From positions 248,001-312,000 of the IMG/VR virus record IMGVR_UViG_3300046665_000548: 64,000 nt of DNA. One strand, given 5' to 3'. Positions 55,569 to 63,275 of the stretch are shown here, piece by piece. The stretch's first letter is position 1; the number at the start of each line of letters is the position of its first letter. Under the pieces are notes generated by a model, which ran no database searches, was not told the DNA's origin, and saw nothing but the letters and a program-made list of their open reading frames with translations. The position numbers were made by a program, and so were the translations under genes. The stretch comes from a virus.

Positions 55569-55766
55569 TCATTCAGAACTTATCTCGAAATTACCTTTGT
55601 AGAAACGGCAAGCCAAAGCACGAGACTTAAGAGTTTGCCGCGCACGCTGCTGCATAGAGCAGCGTGAATCGTATTGTTTCTGAGTTTTGATAAGTTCTTT
55701 CAGATGAAAGCGCAGGTTTTCCGTTGCTTCCAGGGCTGTAATCGCTTGCTTCGGTGTGATCATCAT
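55569..55766 (-). CDS. Small hypothetical protein (65 aa)
   Basis: MMITPKQAITALEATENLR; helical, with a basic centre (IKTQKQYDSRCSMQQRAR). GGAGGCTGG precedes the ATG. Unrecognised. Confidence 0.55.
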   Translation of the reverse strand: MMITPKQAITALEATENLRFHLKELIKTQKQYDSRCSMQQRARQTLKSRALACRFYKGNFEISSE

Positions 55767-55821
55767 CCCAGCCTCCTTCTTCCTGATGGAAAAGAACCAG
55801 TGAGATTGAACTTATCCCTGC

Positions 55822-56004
55822 TTAATTGAGCCGTATGCAGGTTTTCCGATTGATGAAATAAGCCCCGACCCGCTGGAGTTCTCGTTTCATCACTTGGTAT
55901 TCTCCGACTGTCATGTTGTACTGACAAGCGATTTCTTGGTCGGTCATGTTCGCTTTAATTACGACGCCAGAAGAGTATCCTATCTCAATAATTGCACAAG
56001 GCAC
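55822..56004 (-). CDS. Small hypothetical protein (60 aa)
   Basis: GTG 56004 follows AGGAGCG. MTDQEIACQYNMTVGEYQVM looks like a short helix-turn-helix segment; possible DNA binding. Confidence 0.55.
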   Translation of the reverse strand: MPCAIIEIGYSSGVVIKANMTDQEIACQYNMTVGEYQVMKRELQRVGAYFINRKTCIRLN

Positions 56005-56078
56005 AAGGCGCTCCTAAATGGGGATTTGCGCGAGAGCACACCATGCTAAAATGAAATTTAAATAACTTTAAGCGAAAA

Positions 56079-56117
56079 ATTAAATGTGACCAGTTGAAAA
56101 TTAAATGTGACGAGTTG
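56079..56117. repeat. Two direct copies of AAATTAAATGTGACNAGTTG
   Basis: Copies of this 20-mer are separated by only 1 nt (one differing base) in an AT-rich gap upstream of the 55822 gene. Spacing is about two helical turns, fitting an operator. The motif also recalls the repeated ends of IS21-family elements, so a residual insertion-sequence end is the alternative. Confidence 0.6.
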
Positions 56118-56141
56118 TGCGCGTTTAGTCACCTTCATGAG

Positions 56142-56318
56142 CTATTTGCGCAACCTTTTGGCTTCTGCAACCAACGCACGCGCCTTATCCCGAAGCGTGT
56201 CGTTTGACAAACAATCTTCGAATCGTTCCAGGAACGAAGCCATCTCGTCAAAATGCGCCAACACGGGGTCCTGATTAAGGAGCCGCATGACGTGACGGTG
56301 TTCTGCATCCTTCTTCAC
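56142..56318 (-). CDS. Small hypothetical protein (58 aa)
   Basis: GTG 56318 overlaps the stop of the upstream gene (GTGA). MKKDAEHRHVMRLLNQDP to AEAKRLRK, helical and charged. Last of seven densely coupled minus-strand genes. Unknown. Confidence 0.6.
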   Translation of the reverse strand: MKKDAEHRHVMRLLNQDPVLAHFDEMASFLERFEDCLSNDTLRDKARALVAEAKRLRK

Positions 56319-56491
56319 GATACCCCACAGGAATCTTTGAGTTGCTGGATAGTCTCGGCGCGACGATTGTAGCCGTCAATGGCCTTGCCGAGATCAACAA
56401 GGCTCTTGACGATCTCGGCGTCAACGATCCCATCCAGGGGATCACTGTATATGTGCCACGTATCGGGCCACGATTTGTCGTCGTCGTTCAT
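56315..56491 (-). CDS. Small acidic protein (58 aa)
   Basis: MNDDDKSWPDTWHIYSDP to QQLKDSCGVS, ATGA-coupled to the upstream gene. Unknown. Confidence 0.6.
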   Translation of the reverse strand: MNDDDKSWPDTWHIYSDPLDGIVDAEIVKSLVDLGKAIDGYNRRAETIQQLKDSCGVS

Positions 56492-56712
56492 TTTACTGCC
56501 TGTCTGCGTCTTAATACTGTCCGAACGTCTTTGACGCTTCGTCCAGCTTCTTTAGCGACTTGTTTAATCGCTTCTTGTTCAGCGCGTTTCTTGGTTTGAT
56601 CGAGAATCCAAAGACGAACGGCGGCACAAGCCTCGGCTTCGCCTTCTTCACCTTCGTTCACGTACAGCCACTCGGCGGCAGTCGCGAATTGTTCGTCAGT
56701 GGGGCGCTTCAC
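56488..56712 (-). CDS. Small helical protein (74 aa)
   Basis: GTG 56712 (GTGA overlap). MKRPTDEQFATAAEWLYVN; the C-terminus KQVAKEAGRSVKDVRTVLRRR resembles a helix-turn-helix followed by a basic tail, so DNA or RNA binding is plausible. Confidence 0.65.
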   Translation of the reverse strand: MKRPTDEQFATAAEWLYVNEGEEGEAEACAAVRLWILDQTKKRAEQEAIKQVAKEAGRSVKDVRTVLRRRQAVK

Positions 56713-56948
56713 GACAATGCCAGCGACAGGTGGCGCGCGACAGCCGCCTTGCAGGCTTCTTCATCGCCGCGATTCATCGACTGGATGTTCTCCTGAACAT
56801 CTTCCGGGATCGTATAATCTACCCTCTTACGGCCACGCGGACGAGCAGCCGCTGCTGCCTCGTAGGCGCGCTTACATAGGGTAGTATTGATGCGCTGGAG
56901 CCGCGTGTAAACGGTGTCCGCGCCTACCCATGCTGGTAGATTGCTCAT
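56709..56948 (-). CDS. Small basic protein (79 aa)
   Basis: ATG 56948 at an ATGA overlap (MSNLPAWVGADTVYTRL). Contains RPRGRKRVDYTIPEDV. Unrecognised. Confidence 0.6.
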   Translation of the reverse strand: MSNLPAWVGADTVYTRLQRINTTLCKRAYEAAAAARPRGRKRVDYTIPEDVQENIQSMNRGDEEACKAAVARHLSLALS

Positions 56949-57130
56949 GACTGTGTATACCCTGTTCCGTGACACGTCGGGCACGTCCCATCTTTGGGGA
57001 AAGTATACACTTCCCACCGCCCATCACTGGGAAATATGCCATGGTGAACGAAGGCACGAAATCCCTTGGCTTCATACCTCTCCTTCTTCCAGAGCGCGAA
57101 CAGCAATGCTACTGCGTCTCGGCGTCCCAC
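56945..57130 (-). CDS. Small protein with a CPTCHGTG knuckle (61 aa)
   Basis: GTG 57130 after GGAGG. Ends CPTCHGTGYTQS, one CxxCxGxG unit like those of DnaJ zinc domains; a single unit would need dimerisation or other ligands (two His earlier, FVHHGIF) to bind zinc. Confidence 0.6.
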   Translation of the reverse strand: MGRRDAVALLFALWKKERYEAKGFRAFVHHGIFPSDGRWEVYTFPKDGTCPTCHGTGYTQS

Positions 57131-57132
57131 GG

Positions 57133-57444
57133 TCAAGAGCCCTCCAAGTGGTCGTCCGTCTTCGTCCTCTTTTGCTCGTTGATGCCCAGCCAGATGTCCT
57201 GCAACTCTTCCTTGATCTTGTCGAGCGCGACGAAGCGCGCCTGATGTTCGGCCTGCGCCTTGCTGAACGAATCCTTGTCCGGCTTCGGATAGTGATCCCG
57301 GCCATGTACGGTCATCGCGGCGAGCTTGTCGCGTGCAACCTTGATCGCGTCGTAAGCTTCGCGAACCTCGCGCTGCAATTCGTTGGCCGACGTGCCGTTC
57401 ATGTGGATCATGGGGATAGTGGTCTTGGGGAACGTGTCCGACAT
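57133..57444 (-). CDS. Small coiled-coil protein (103 aa)
   Basis: MSDTFPKTTIPMIHMNGTS, then ELQREVREAYDAIKVARDK, HGRDHYPKPDKDSFSKAQ and LDKIKEELQDIWLGI: two long helices joined by a Pro-rich loop. GAGG precedes the ATG. Unknown. Confidence 0.7.
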   Translation of the reverse strand: MSDTFPKTTIPMIHMNGTSANELQREVREAYDAIKVARDKLAAMTVHGRDHYPKPDKDSFSKAQAEHQARFVALDKIKEELQDIWLGINEQKRTKTDDHLEGS

Positions 57445-57453
57445 TTGAAGACC

Positions 57454-57729
57454 TCAATAGGCGTGAGTGATGACGCAGAGCGCGACGTTGTGCTGCGGCT
57501 CGACCGGCTCATAGATGGCCTGCTCGCCGTCCCAATGGTCGGGATCGAAGCGAGGGTGCTCGGGACCAATGTGCTTGAACTCTACCACCTTACCGGTATG
57601 ATTGGACTTGACCCGAAACGTGGTGGGGAACCCGCCCCCGAACGATTCGCTGAACCCACGCAGGGTCTTGGCGCTCTTATCGAACGCGAATTCGCCGGTC
57701 GTCAGTAAAATGTCGGGGCGCTTGTTCAT
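57454..57729 (-). CDS. Small hypothetical protein (91 aa)
   Basis: ATG 57729 (MNKRPDILLTTGEFAFDK), exactly 6 nt after a host-type -10. Beta-rich (TTFRVKSNHTGKVVEFKH). First gene of the coupled minus-strand operon down to 56142. Confidence 0.65.
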   Translation of the reverse strand: MNKRPDILLTTGEFAFDKSAKTLRGFSESFGGGFPTTFRVKSNHTGKVVEFKHIGPEHPRFDPDHWDGEQAIYEPVEPQHNVALCVITHAY

Positions 57730-57735
57730 GAACAC

Positions 57736-57763
57736 AAGCTACCACGTTTTTCCAATTTGTCAA
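57736..57763 (-). promoter_or_regulatory. Host-type promoter, leaderless layout
   Basis: Minus strand TTGACA, 16 nt, TAGCTT, 6 nt, ATG 57729. A late-type TAAATA (57780-57785) lies just upstream. Confidence 0.65.
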
Positions 57764-57778
57764 GTCGAGAAGTTGGGG

Positions 57779-58084
57779 TTATTTACTCGCCTGATTTATT
57801 GCTGCCATACGTGCGACTTCGGCGGCATGATCTGCCAATGCCTTTTCATGAAGCTGCTGTGCGGTGAGAACACTGGCTGCCAACACGACAGCATCTCTAT
57901 CAGCAGGAATAGATTTGATCGTCGGGTCAGCCGTCATTCGCTGAATTTCAGTGTGGTAGATTTCATCCATCGCAATACTTGCACGCGCTTTCACCAAATT
58001 AGTGATCCATTCCTCGGGATCAATGGCTACTGTAGTAAGAGCTTTGTACTCTACTTCGCTGATATCGACTGAAATGAGAGGCAT
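57779..58084 (-). CDS. Tail-fibre-associated small protein (101 aa)
   Basis: MPLISVDISEVEYKALTTV, EEWITNLVKARASIAMDEIY, then a helical tail. The EWIxNxxxxRAxxAxDEI pattern is frequent next to tail-fibre genes, where it may be an assembly factor. Last gene of the tail block. Confidence 0.6.
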   Translation of the reverse strand: MPLISVDISEVEYKALTTVAIDPEEWITNLVKARASIAMDEIYHTEIQRMTADPTIKSIPADRDAVVLAASVLTAQQLHEKALADHAAEVARMAAINQASK

Positions 58085-58095
58085 GACTTTTTCCT

Positions 58096-58656
58096 TTAGC
58101 CTAGAAGAACGCCAGTGAAACGGGTTTGTGGCGGATAGTAACGCATGGTACTGGCAGAGTTTGTGTAGAGATAATACTCCACATAGTCTCCGACAGACAA
58201 TCTATAGGTCTGACTAATTCTTCCCGTTAAATAACATCCGCCGCCGTTGCTTTGCCCATGACCTCGAATGCGATAAAAAGGTGCGTTCGAAGGGTTAAAC
58301 ATTATGTTTGAGCCGTTGACATAAAACAACGGATGGCAATAGTAATTTATGCTATTTCCGTCTTTGAGAATGTATGCTTCTCCTGTAAAGAAGTACACTC
58401 CAGCCACGGGTGCAGTGAAACGTGACAATGTAGTGTTGTAACAGCTTTGAACGTTTAATAGCGCCGAGTTTATAGTAAGCTTATTCCAAGTCACATCCGG
58501 TGGGTAAATCCAGTCTCCCGTACCAACCGCGATGAAGCAAGGCTGAGAAGGTTTTTGAATATAACCGGAAGACGTAACCTTCACGGGGGTTGAGGCGTTA
58601 CCCATGTTGAGTGTAGTAGAAATTGCTACTGTCGCGCCTCCAATATCAACACTCAT
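58096..58656 (-). CDS. C1q-like tail protein 1 (186 aa)
   Basis: ATG 58656 overlaps the stop upstream (ATGA). FTAPVAGVYFFTGEAYIL, FYVNGSNIMF and LSVGDYVEYYLYT are hallmarks of C1q/TNF-like jelly-roll domains found at phage fibre tips. Probably trimeric and receptor-binding. Confidence 0.8.
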   Translation of the reverse strand: MSVDIGGATVAISTTLNMGNASTPVKVTSSGYIQKPSQPCFIAVGTGDWIYPPDVTWNKLTINSALLNVQSCYNTTLSRFTAPVAGVYFFTGEAYILKDGNSINYYCHPLFYVNGSNIMFNPSNAPFYRIRGHGQSNGGGCYLTGRISQTYRLSVGDYVEYYLYTNSASTMRYYPPQTRFTGVLLG

Positions 58657-59213
58657 GCGACTAACGTCCCTGTCCATTGAGAATACGGAGGATACCAACC
58701 AACAGTAGCAGTTGAGAAAAAATGATAATATTGAACGTAGTCACCTGCTACAAGTGATATCAATTCGTTGATATCACCGTCTGCGCTGTATCCCGCAGTG
58801 ACGCTTTGAACCCGCATACGATACACGCCAGATGTAATGGGGCGGCGAGTAACCATTGAGCCATTCACCCAAAACATCGGATGAACATAATCGCTTGTTG
58901 TAGCACCGGATAAAAGATACGTCTGACCTGTGAAAAGATATAGACCTGTAACTGGTGCCGTAAACAAATACGTTGAAGTGTTGAAGCATGTTTGATAGTT
59001 CGGAGACGCCACGTTCATTGTGATAGGAGACCACGTGCCCGCACCGGGATAAACCCATGCGGCACTTGGATTTGTAGCCATGAACATTGGATGCGTGGCA
59101 TATTTCTGCAACAAGCCCGTGTTTGTGATTTTCTGTATCTGGTTTCCACCATAGATCGTGTTTAGCGCCGATCCATCGTAAGAAAGTTGCGTCCCGTTGA
59201 GATCAAAGCTCAT
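58653..59213 (-). CDS. C1q-like tail protein 2 (186 aa)
   Basis: MSFDLNGTQLSYDGSALNT, FTAPVTGLYLFTGQTYLL, FWVNGSMVTR, LVAGDYVQYYHFF; same length as its neighbour and clearly paralogous. ATGA overlaps on both sides. Confidence 0.8.
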   Translation of the reverse strand: MSFDLNGTQLSYDGSALNTIYGGNQIQKITNTGLLQKYATHPMFMATNPSAAWVYPGAGTWSPITMNVASPNYQTCFNTSTYLFTAPVTGLYLFTGQTYLLSGATTSDYVHPMFWVNGSMVTRRPITSGVYRMRVQSVTAGYSADGDINELISLVAGDYVQYYHFFSTATVGWYPPYSQWTGTLVA

Positions 59214-59773
59214 CCTACCAAAAATCCTGCAAACACTGAGTGGTTAGGGTACCACTGGCAACCACTACTAACGTTCTCTTGAAAAAAGACTTCGACATAA
59301 TCCCCAACATTCAGATACACGATATCTTCGTGCTGACTATCTGCGGAGTAACCTTGTGGGTCTGTATGACCTCTGATCGCAAAGTTGGCGTATACCGCGC
59401 CGTTGACTCCGAAAGCAACATACCAAATGTGTCCAGTAGTAGCGGGTGCTTGCTTCGTGTTGTAGCTTGAAAACATAAACATGTATGCGCCAGCGACAGG
59501 CGCAGTGAAGCGCGTAGTCGATGTACTAAAACCATTTCCCTTGTTGTAGACCGTGTTGTTGAACCAAGTATTCTTACCCCAAGCATTGAAGGCCATGTTT
59601 TGCCAGCCTGGATCAGTGCCATTCCAGCCAGCTACAAAGCCAACTTGATTTGGCAAAAGCGTTCGACCAGATGTGTCTATCTGGATGCCTGCGTTAGCGC
59701 CTGCTGCAACTGAGAATGCAATAGAGCCGTTAACGCCTCCAACCGTATATGAACCACCTACATCAATCGGCAT
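59210..59773 (-). CDS. C1q-like tail protein 3 (187 aa)
   Basis: ATG 59773 (MPIDVGGSYTVGGVN). FTAPVAGAYMFMFSSYN, FGVNGAVYANF and LNVGDYVEVFFQE place it with the two downstream copies; three tandem versions suggest receptor diversification. Confidence 0.8.
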   Translation of the reverse strand: MPIDVGGSYTVGGVNGSIAFSVAAGANAGIQIDTSGRTLLPNQVGFVAGWNGTDPGWQNMAFNAWGKNTWFNNTVYNKGNGFSTSTTRFTAPVAGAYMFMFSSYNTKQAPATTGHIWYVAFGVNGAVYANFAIRGHTDPQGYSADSQHEDIVYLNVGDYVEVFFQENVSSGCQWYPNHSVFAGFLVG

Positions 59774-60068
59774 CTGCGTCTTTCTTTGGAGGTGCATCCT
59801 TTGGATCGACCTCAATCAAAGCAAACTTGAACACCTTGCCCGTCTTGTTGTTGTACAGAAATAGATCGTCGTGTCCTTCAACGATTGTGTAGTCACCGAT
59901 TCCGTTGCTCATACTCAAATCGCTTGTGTAGATGATACCCCAACGTGCAGCCGCACTACCAAGATTGTTAGTACCAGATACGCCCGGTTTAAGATTTCCG
60001 GAAAGAATAGCGTCGCCATCAAACGAGAACATGTTGGCTATCTGTGAGAGAATACGATTGATACTCAT
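59763..60068 (-). CDS. Tail-fibre/neck connector-like protein (101 aa)
   Basis: NLGSAAARWGIIYTSDLSM, DYTIVEGHDDLFLYNNKTG, KVFKFALIEVDP form a module common at the ends of phage fibre proteins; here it stands alone. Acidic/Lys-rich C-terminus. Confidence 0.7.
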   Translation of the reverse strand: MSINRILSQIANMFSFDGDAILSGNLKPGVSGTNNLGSAAARWGIIYTSDLSMSNGIGDYTIVEGHDDLFLYNNKTGKVFKFALIEVDPKDAPPKKDADAD

Positions 60069-60069
60069 C

Positions 60070-61221
60070 TTAGAACCTCGAACTTATTCGGAATACGCCG
60101 GTAGAAGTATCTATAATACGTTGCGGTTGCGGTGGGGTCATAGTAGAACCAAACCCGGAAACAAATACACCTATTCTCTCAGGCGTAGCATACCACCCTG
60201 AGAGTGTTGAACCTGAGGTCGCAGTGTTGTATAAGTTGTCAACTGAAACGGTACCGGTCAGTGTTATAGACGTAGCTGTTACTCTCATTACAGCAGGACA
60301 TGTAGCTCCAAAAATACCAGAGGTTGTACTTTGTGCGCCACCTACAGCCATGCCCAAAGTAGAAGCCCAAAAGAAACGTTGGCAGTAACGTTGCTCGTCT
60401 TCGGGTGGACGAATTATCAAAGGAGAACGTGCTGCACTAGGCCCGGTATTTCCCGGATGCCAGTTAGCTCCAGTGATCGCTACAACGTTGTTAGCTGTTG
60501 CAAAGAAATTCGTGGTTGAAGACGTGGCAGAAAAGTTACCGGCCTGCCATGCGTTGTTTGTGCCTTGTAGGGTTGAACCACCAACAAAGCAAAAGCCAAT
60601 GTACGCTCCAAGAGAACCTAGAGTCGTTGTCCACGTGCCAGTCACGTCGGGCGGAATTGGGATCGACACAAACGTCCAAGTACCTGCCACAACCGCAAAA
60701 TTATAAAGAAACGTGCGATTAGGAACGGCATTCTTCAACTGGAAGGTTGCCGTTCCTGAAACTGTAGCATTGACCCAGAACGTAAAGGTTGAAGGCGATC
60801 CGAGAGCATTGCCATAGCCCAACTTTGCCAAGCGAGAAGCTTCAATCGGTTGATACAGTTGAACACAATCGCCTGAAGCTGGTGAAGTTAATGCAGTCGT
60901 AGCGGTGATCTGCATTCCATTGGGGAACATGTTTCCCAACGCAGCACTACCTATTAGAGATACTTGTTGACTCTTGATGACAGCAGTATTCGCAGCGTGA
61001 ACGTACAGACCCATCCACTGATCGGCAACATACTTAATGCTTGCGCTTGTCAGTGTCGTTAACGTAGTTCCAAGGTCTTGGCTAAACTCCATGCGACCGT
61101 TGATTAACAGAGAGTCATCGCCCACCGTGAAAGCTTGCGCATTAAGGTAGGTAGCGGAGTCAAGCGTGCCTCCGTTCTTTAGAAAGTTACCAAGCTGGGC
61201 GAGTGTTGCTGCAATGGTCAT
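60070..61221 (-). CDS. Tail-fibre protein (383 aa)
   Basis: The main part (about residues 40-290: LLINGRMEFSQDLGTT, YVADQWMGLYVHAANTA, IKSQQVS) is a beta-rich carbohydrate-binding-like module shared with the 61218 protein. A further C-terminal domain contains FRISSRF at its end. ATGA overlap with the gene upstream. Confidence 0.8.
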   Translation of the reverse strand: MTIAATLAQLGNFLKNGGTLDSATYLNAQAFTVGDDSLLINGRMEFSQDLGTTLTTLTSASIKYVADQWMGLYVHAANTAVIKSQQVSLIGSAALGNMFPNGMQITATTALTSPASGDCVQLYQPIEASRLAKLGYGNALGSPSTFTFWVNATVSGTATFQLKNAVPNRTFLYNFAVVAGTWTFVSIPIPPDVTGTWTTTLGSLGAYIGFCFVGGSTLQGTNNAWQAGNFSATSSTTNFFATANNVVAITGANWHPGNTGPSAARSPLIIRPPEDEQRYCQRFFWASTLGMAVGGAQSTTSGIFGATCPAVMRVTATSITLTGTVSVDNLYNTATSGSTLSGWYATPERIGVFVSGFGSTMTPPQPQRIIDTSTGVFRISSRF

Positions 61222-63263
61222 GCGAACCTCGCATCTACTTTAACCATAACGTCCGCAGCAGCAGATGCAGAAACCGTCTGTCTGCAACCGTCCAATGGAG
61301 TGTAGTTAGAAACTGCCATGGTTGCACCTCCAGCCGTACCGGCCGTAATAGAGAGATCAGGGCTTCTCATTTTTTGCGCTTTATACCATGCGGTGTTGTA
61401 GTAAGGAGCAGAGACATTCATTACTGTAACACCCACATATTCAAGCCAACGCTGACATATTCTCATTTCCTCATTTAGCGGCCTTTTCAACAAAGGCGAT
61501 AGCGATGAAGGAATGATATCGGTACCGGGAATCAATGTAATGCCAGTGATGTTTACCTGATTGTTAGCCGTAGCGAAAAAGTTTGTAGTCGCTGACGTAG
61601 CAATGTAGTTACCTGCCTGCCAAACATTGTTCGTACCTTGATAAGTGGTACCTGCGCCAAAAGATAAACCAAAGTACGAACCGATAGTGTTTGCGTCGGT
61701 AAGCCACGTACCTGTCACGTCACCAGGAACAAGTAGAATTTTGTATTCCCAAACGTTCGAGCTATTGACCGTAAAGTTTTGCAGATAACTGCGATTCGTT
61801 GCACTGTTTCGAATGCTGAGCGTACCTGTGCCAGTCGCTGTCGAATTGATCCAAAATCCAACCATTGCTGAATAGGCCGCAGCGTTACCGTAACCAAGCT
61901 TTAACCAATTGATACCTTCGACTTGCTGATAGAAGAAAGTCAGATCACCCGCAGCGGGAGAAGTAAAGGCAGTGGTGGCGATAGTCTGCATACTCTTCGT
62001 TATAGAATTGCCAAACCCGCCACCGGTAGGAGTAACTTGCTGACTCTTAACAACCGCAGTGTTAGCCGCGTGCACATAAGCAAAACGCCATTGATCGACT
62101 GTGTACTTTGCAGCGCCCGAACTGACATGAGTGATCTGTGTATTGGTATTCTCTTGGCTTACTTCCATAAAAGGATTGGAAAGCATCTGTAGCGCGTAGG
62201 CATTGGCCATTGAAGGAATGCTGTTTGCATTGATGCCGGAGAGCGTCCAGTAAACAATCTCAACCTTTTCGCCACCAATAAGCGCAACGGTAAGTGTGAT
62301 TGCGTTGCCGCCCGGAGCAGAAAAATCTACGCCCTTGACTTGCTTTGTGCCATTGATGAACATCATCACAGAATTTGACGTGTAGTTACCTGTGGTGTTC
62401 AGTACGGTCTGGCCCGCCGAGCCCGTCAAGATATCTTCATAGATTGTCTGCGAACTAGACGAGATCGGAGCCTGTGTGTTGTACACAACGTCAATCGTTT
62501 CGGTGACATTACAAGCGACCGCAAATACAACAGCGGTACCGGTAGTGACGATAACATCACTACCATTGCTTTGGCGTATACCATTGCGATAAACGTCAAT
62601 TGCGCCGGGGGTATAGGCGTACGTTGTAGGAAACGTAGTTTGACTAGCCGTTGGCGTAAACGTCTCGCGATACGCAGACGTGCCGGAACCACCTGGAAGG
62701 GTTAAAGTCCCTTCAATGTTCACGTTCCCCGCGACGTTCAGATTCCCGCCAACACCGGCACCGCCACCAACTACGAGCGCTCCGGTGCTTGACGATGATG
62801 AAGCCGTAGTGGCAGTGATTGACAATGCTGAAGAGAGGGTCGTTACGCCGGACACAAAAAGTTTTTTGGCGATCTCAACACCACCAGCAAACAAGGCAGC
62901 GGCAGTTGTGCCAACGCCTGTAGCTTCCGTCGTGTCTTCGAATGCATAGATTTTCTTGGCTTTAGATGCGGGAAGATCACAAAAAAGAGCTTTGATACCT
63001 GCCGTCCATACGACAGCCGCGTTACCGTTACTGCTTTCGAAAATTTGGGTTGGCGTCAGTTCGTTGGCGGCGGTGTACGTGAAGACGCCAGTCTCGAAGT
63101 CATTGCCCATGCGGCGCGTAAGCCACGTCGTATCACCGACAGACATGAACGACGAAAATGTCTTAAAGCCGTTAGGCGATGCGCCCAATACAGTAGAAAG
63201 ACCAGTGCCCGAAGCCGGTGTGGTCGCTGTCTCTTGAATACTGTCTGCTAGTTTGAATGCCAT
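61218..63263 (-). CDS. Large tail-fibre protein (681 aa)
   Basis: MAFKLADSIQETATTPASG starts a virion-attachment domain (about 1-110, GLSTVLGASPNGFKTF) typical of phage fibres. Low-complexity Ser/Thr/Gly repeats follow, two similar beta domains (FTPTASQTTFPTTYAY, EDILTGSAGQTVLN) and a C-terminal module homologous to the 60070 protein (YTVDQWRFAYVHAANTA). ATG follows a late box and GGGG. Confidence 0.85.
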   Translation of the reverse strand: MAFKLADSIQETATTPASGTGLSTVLGASPNGFKTFSSFMSVGDTTWLTRRMGNDFETGVFTYTAANELTPTQIFESSNGNAAVVWTAGIKALFCDLPASKAKKIYAFEDTTEATGVGTTAAALFAGGVEIAKKLFVSGVTTLSSALSITATTASSSSSTGALVVGGGAGVGGNLNVAGNVNIEGTLTLPGGSGTSAYRETFTPTASQTTFPTTYAYTPGAIDVYRNGIRQSNGSDVIVTTGTAVVFAVACNVTETIDVVYNTQAPISSSSQTIYEDILTGSAGQTVLNTTGNYTSNSVMMFINGTKQVKGVDFSAPGGNAITLTVALIGGEKVEIVYWTLSGINANSIPSMANAYALQMLSNPFMEVSQENTNTQITHVSSGAAKYTVDQWRFAYVHAANTAVVKSQQVTPTGGGFGNSITKSMQTIATTAFTSPAAGDLTFFYQQVEGINWLKLGYGNAAAYSAMVGFWINSTATGTGTLSIRNSATNRSYLQNFTVNSSNVWEYKILLVPGDVTGTWLTDANTIGSYFGLSFGAGTTYQGTNNVWQAGNYIATSATTNFFATANNQVNITGITLIPGTDIIPSSLSPLLKRPLNEEMRICQRWLEYVGVTVMNVSAPYYNTAWYKAQKMRSPDLSITAGTAGGATMAVSNYTPLDGCRQTVSASAAADVMVKVDARFA

Positions 63264-63269
63264 CCCCAG

Positions 63270-63275
63270 TATTTA
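63270..63275 (-). promoter_or_regulatory. Late promoter TAAATA, near-leaderless layout
   Basis: Minus-strand CCTAAATACTGGGG and then ATG 63263; overlaps the stop codon of the upstream gene. Confidence 0.6.

Noticed and set aside
56914-57708. 264-codon plus-strand frame
   Set aside because: Antisense to four overlapping, coupled minus-strand genes, one of which has a strong promoter.
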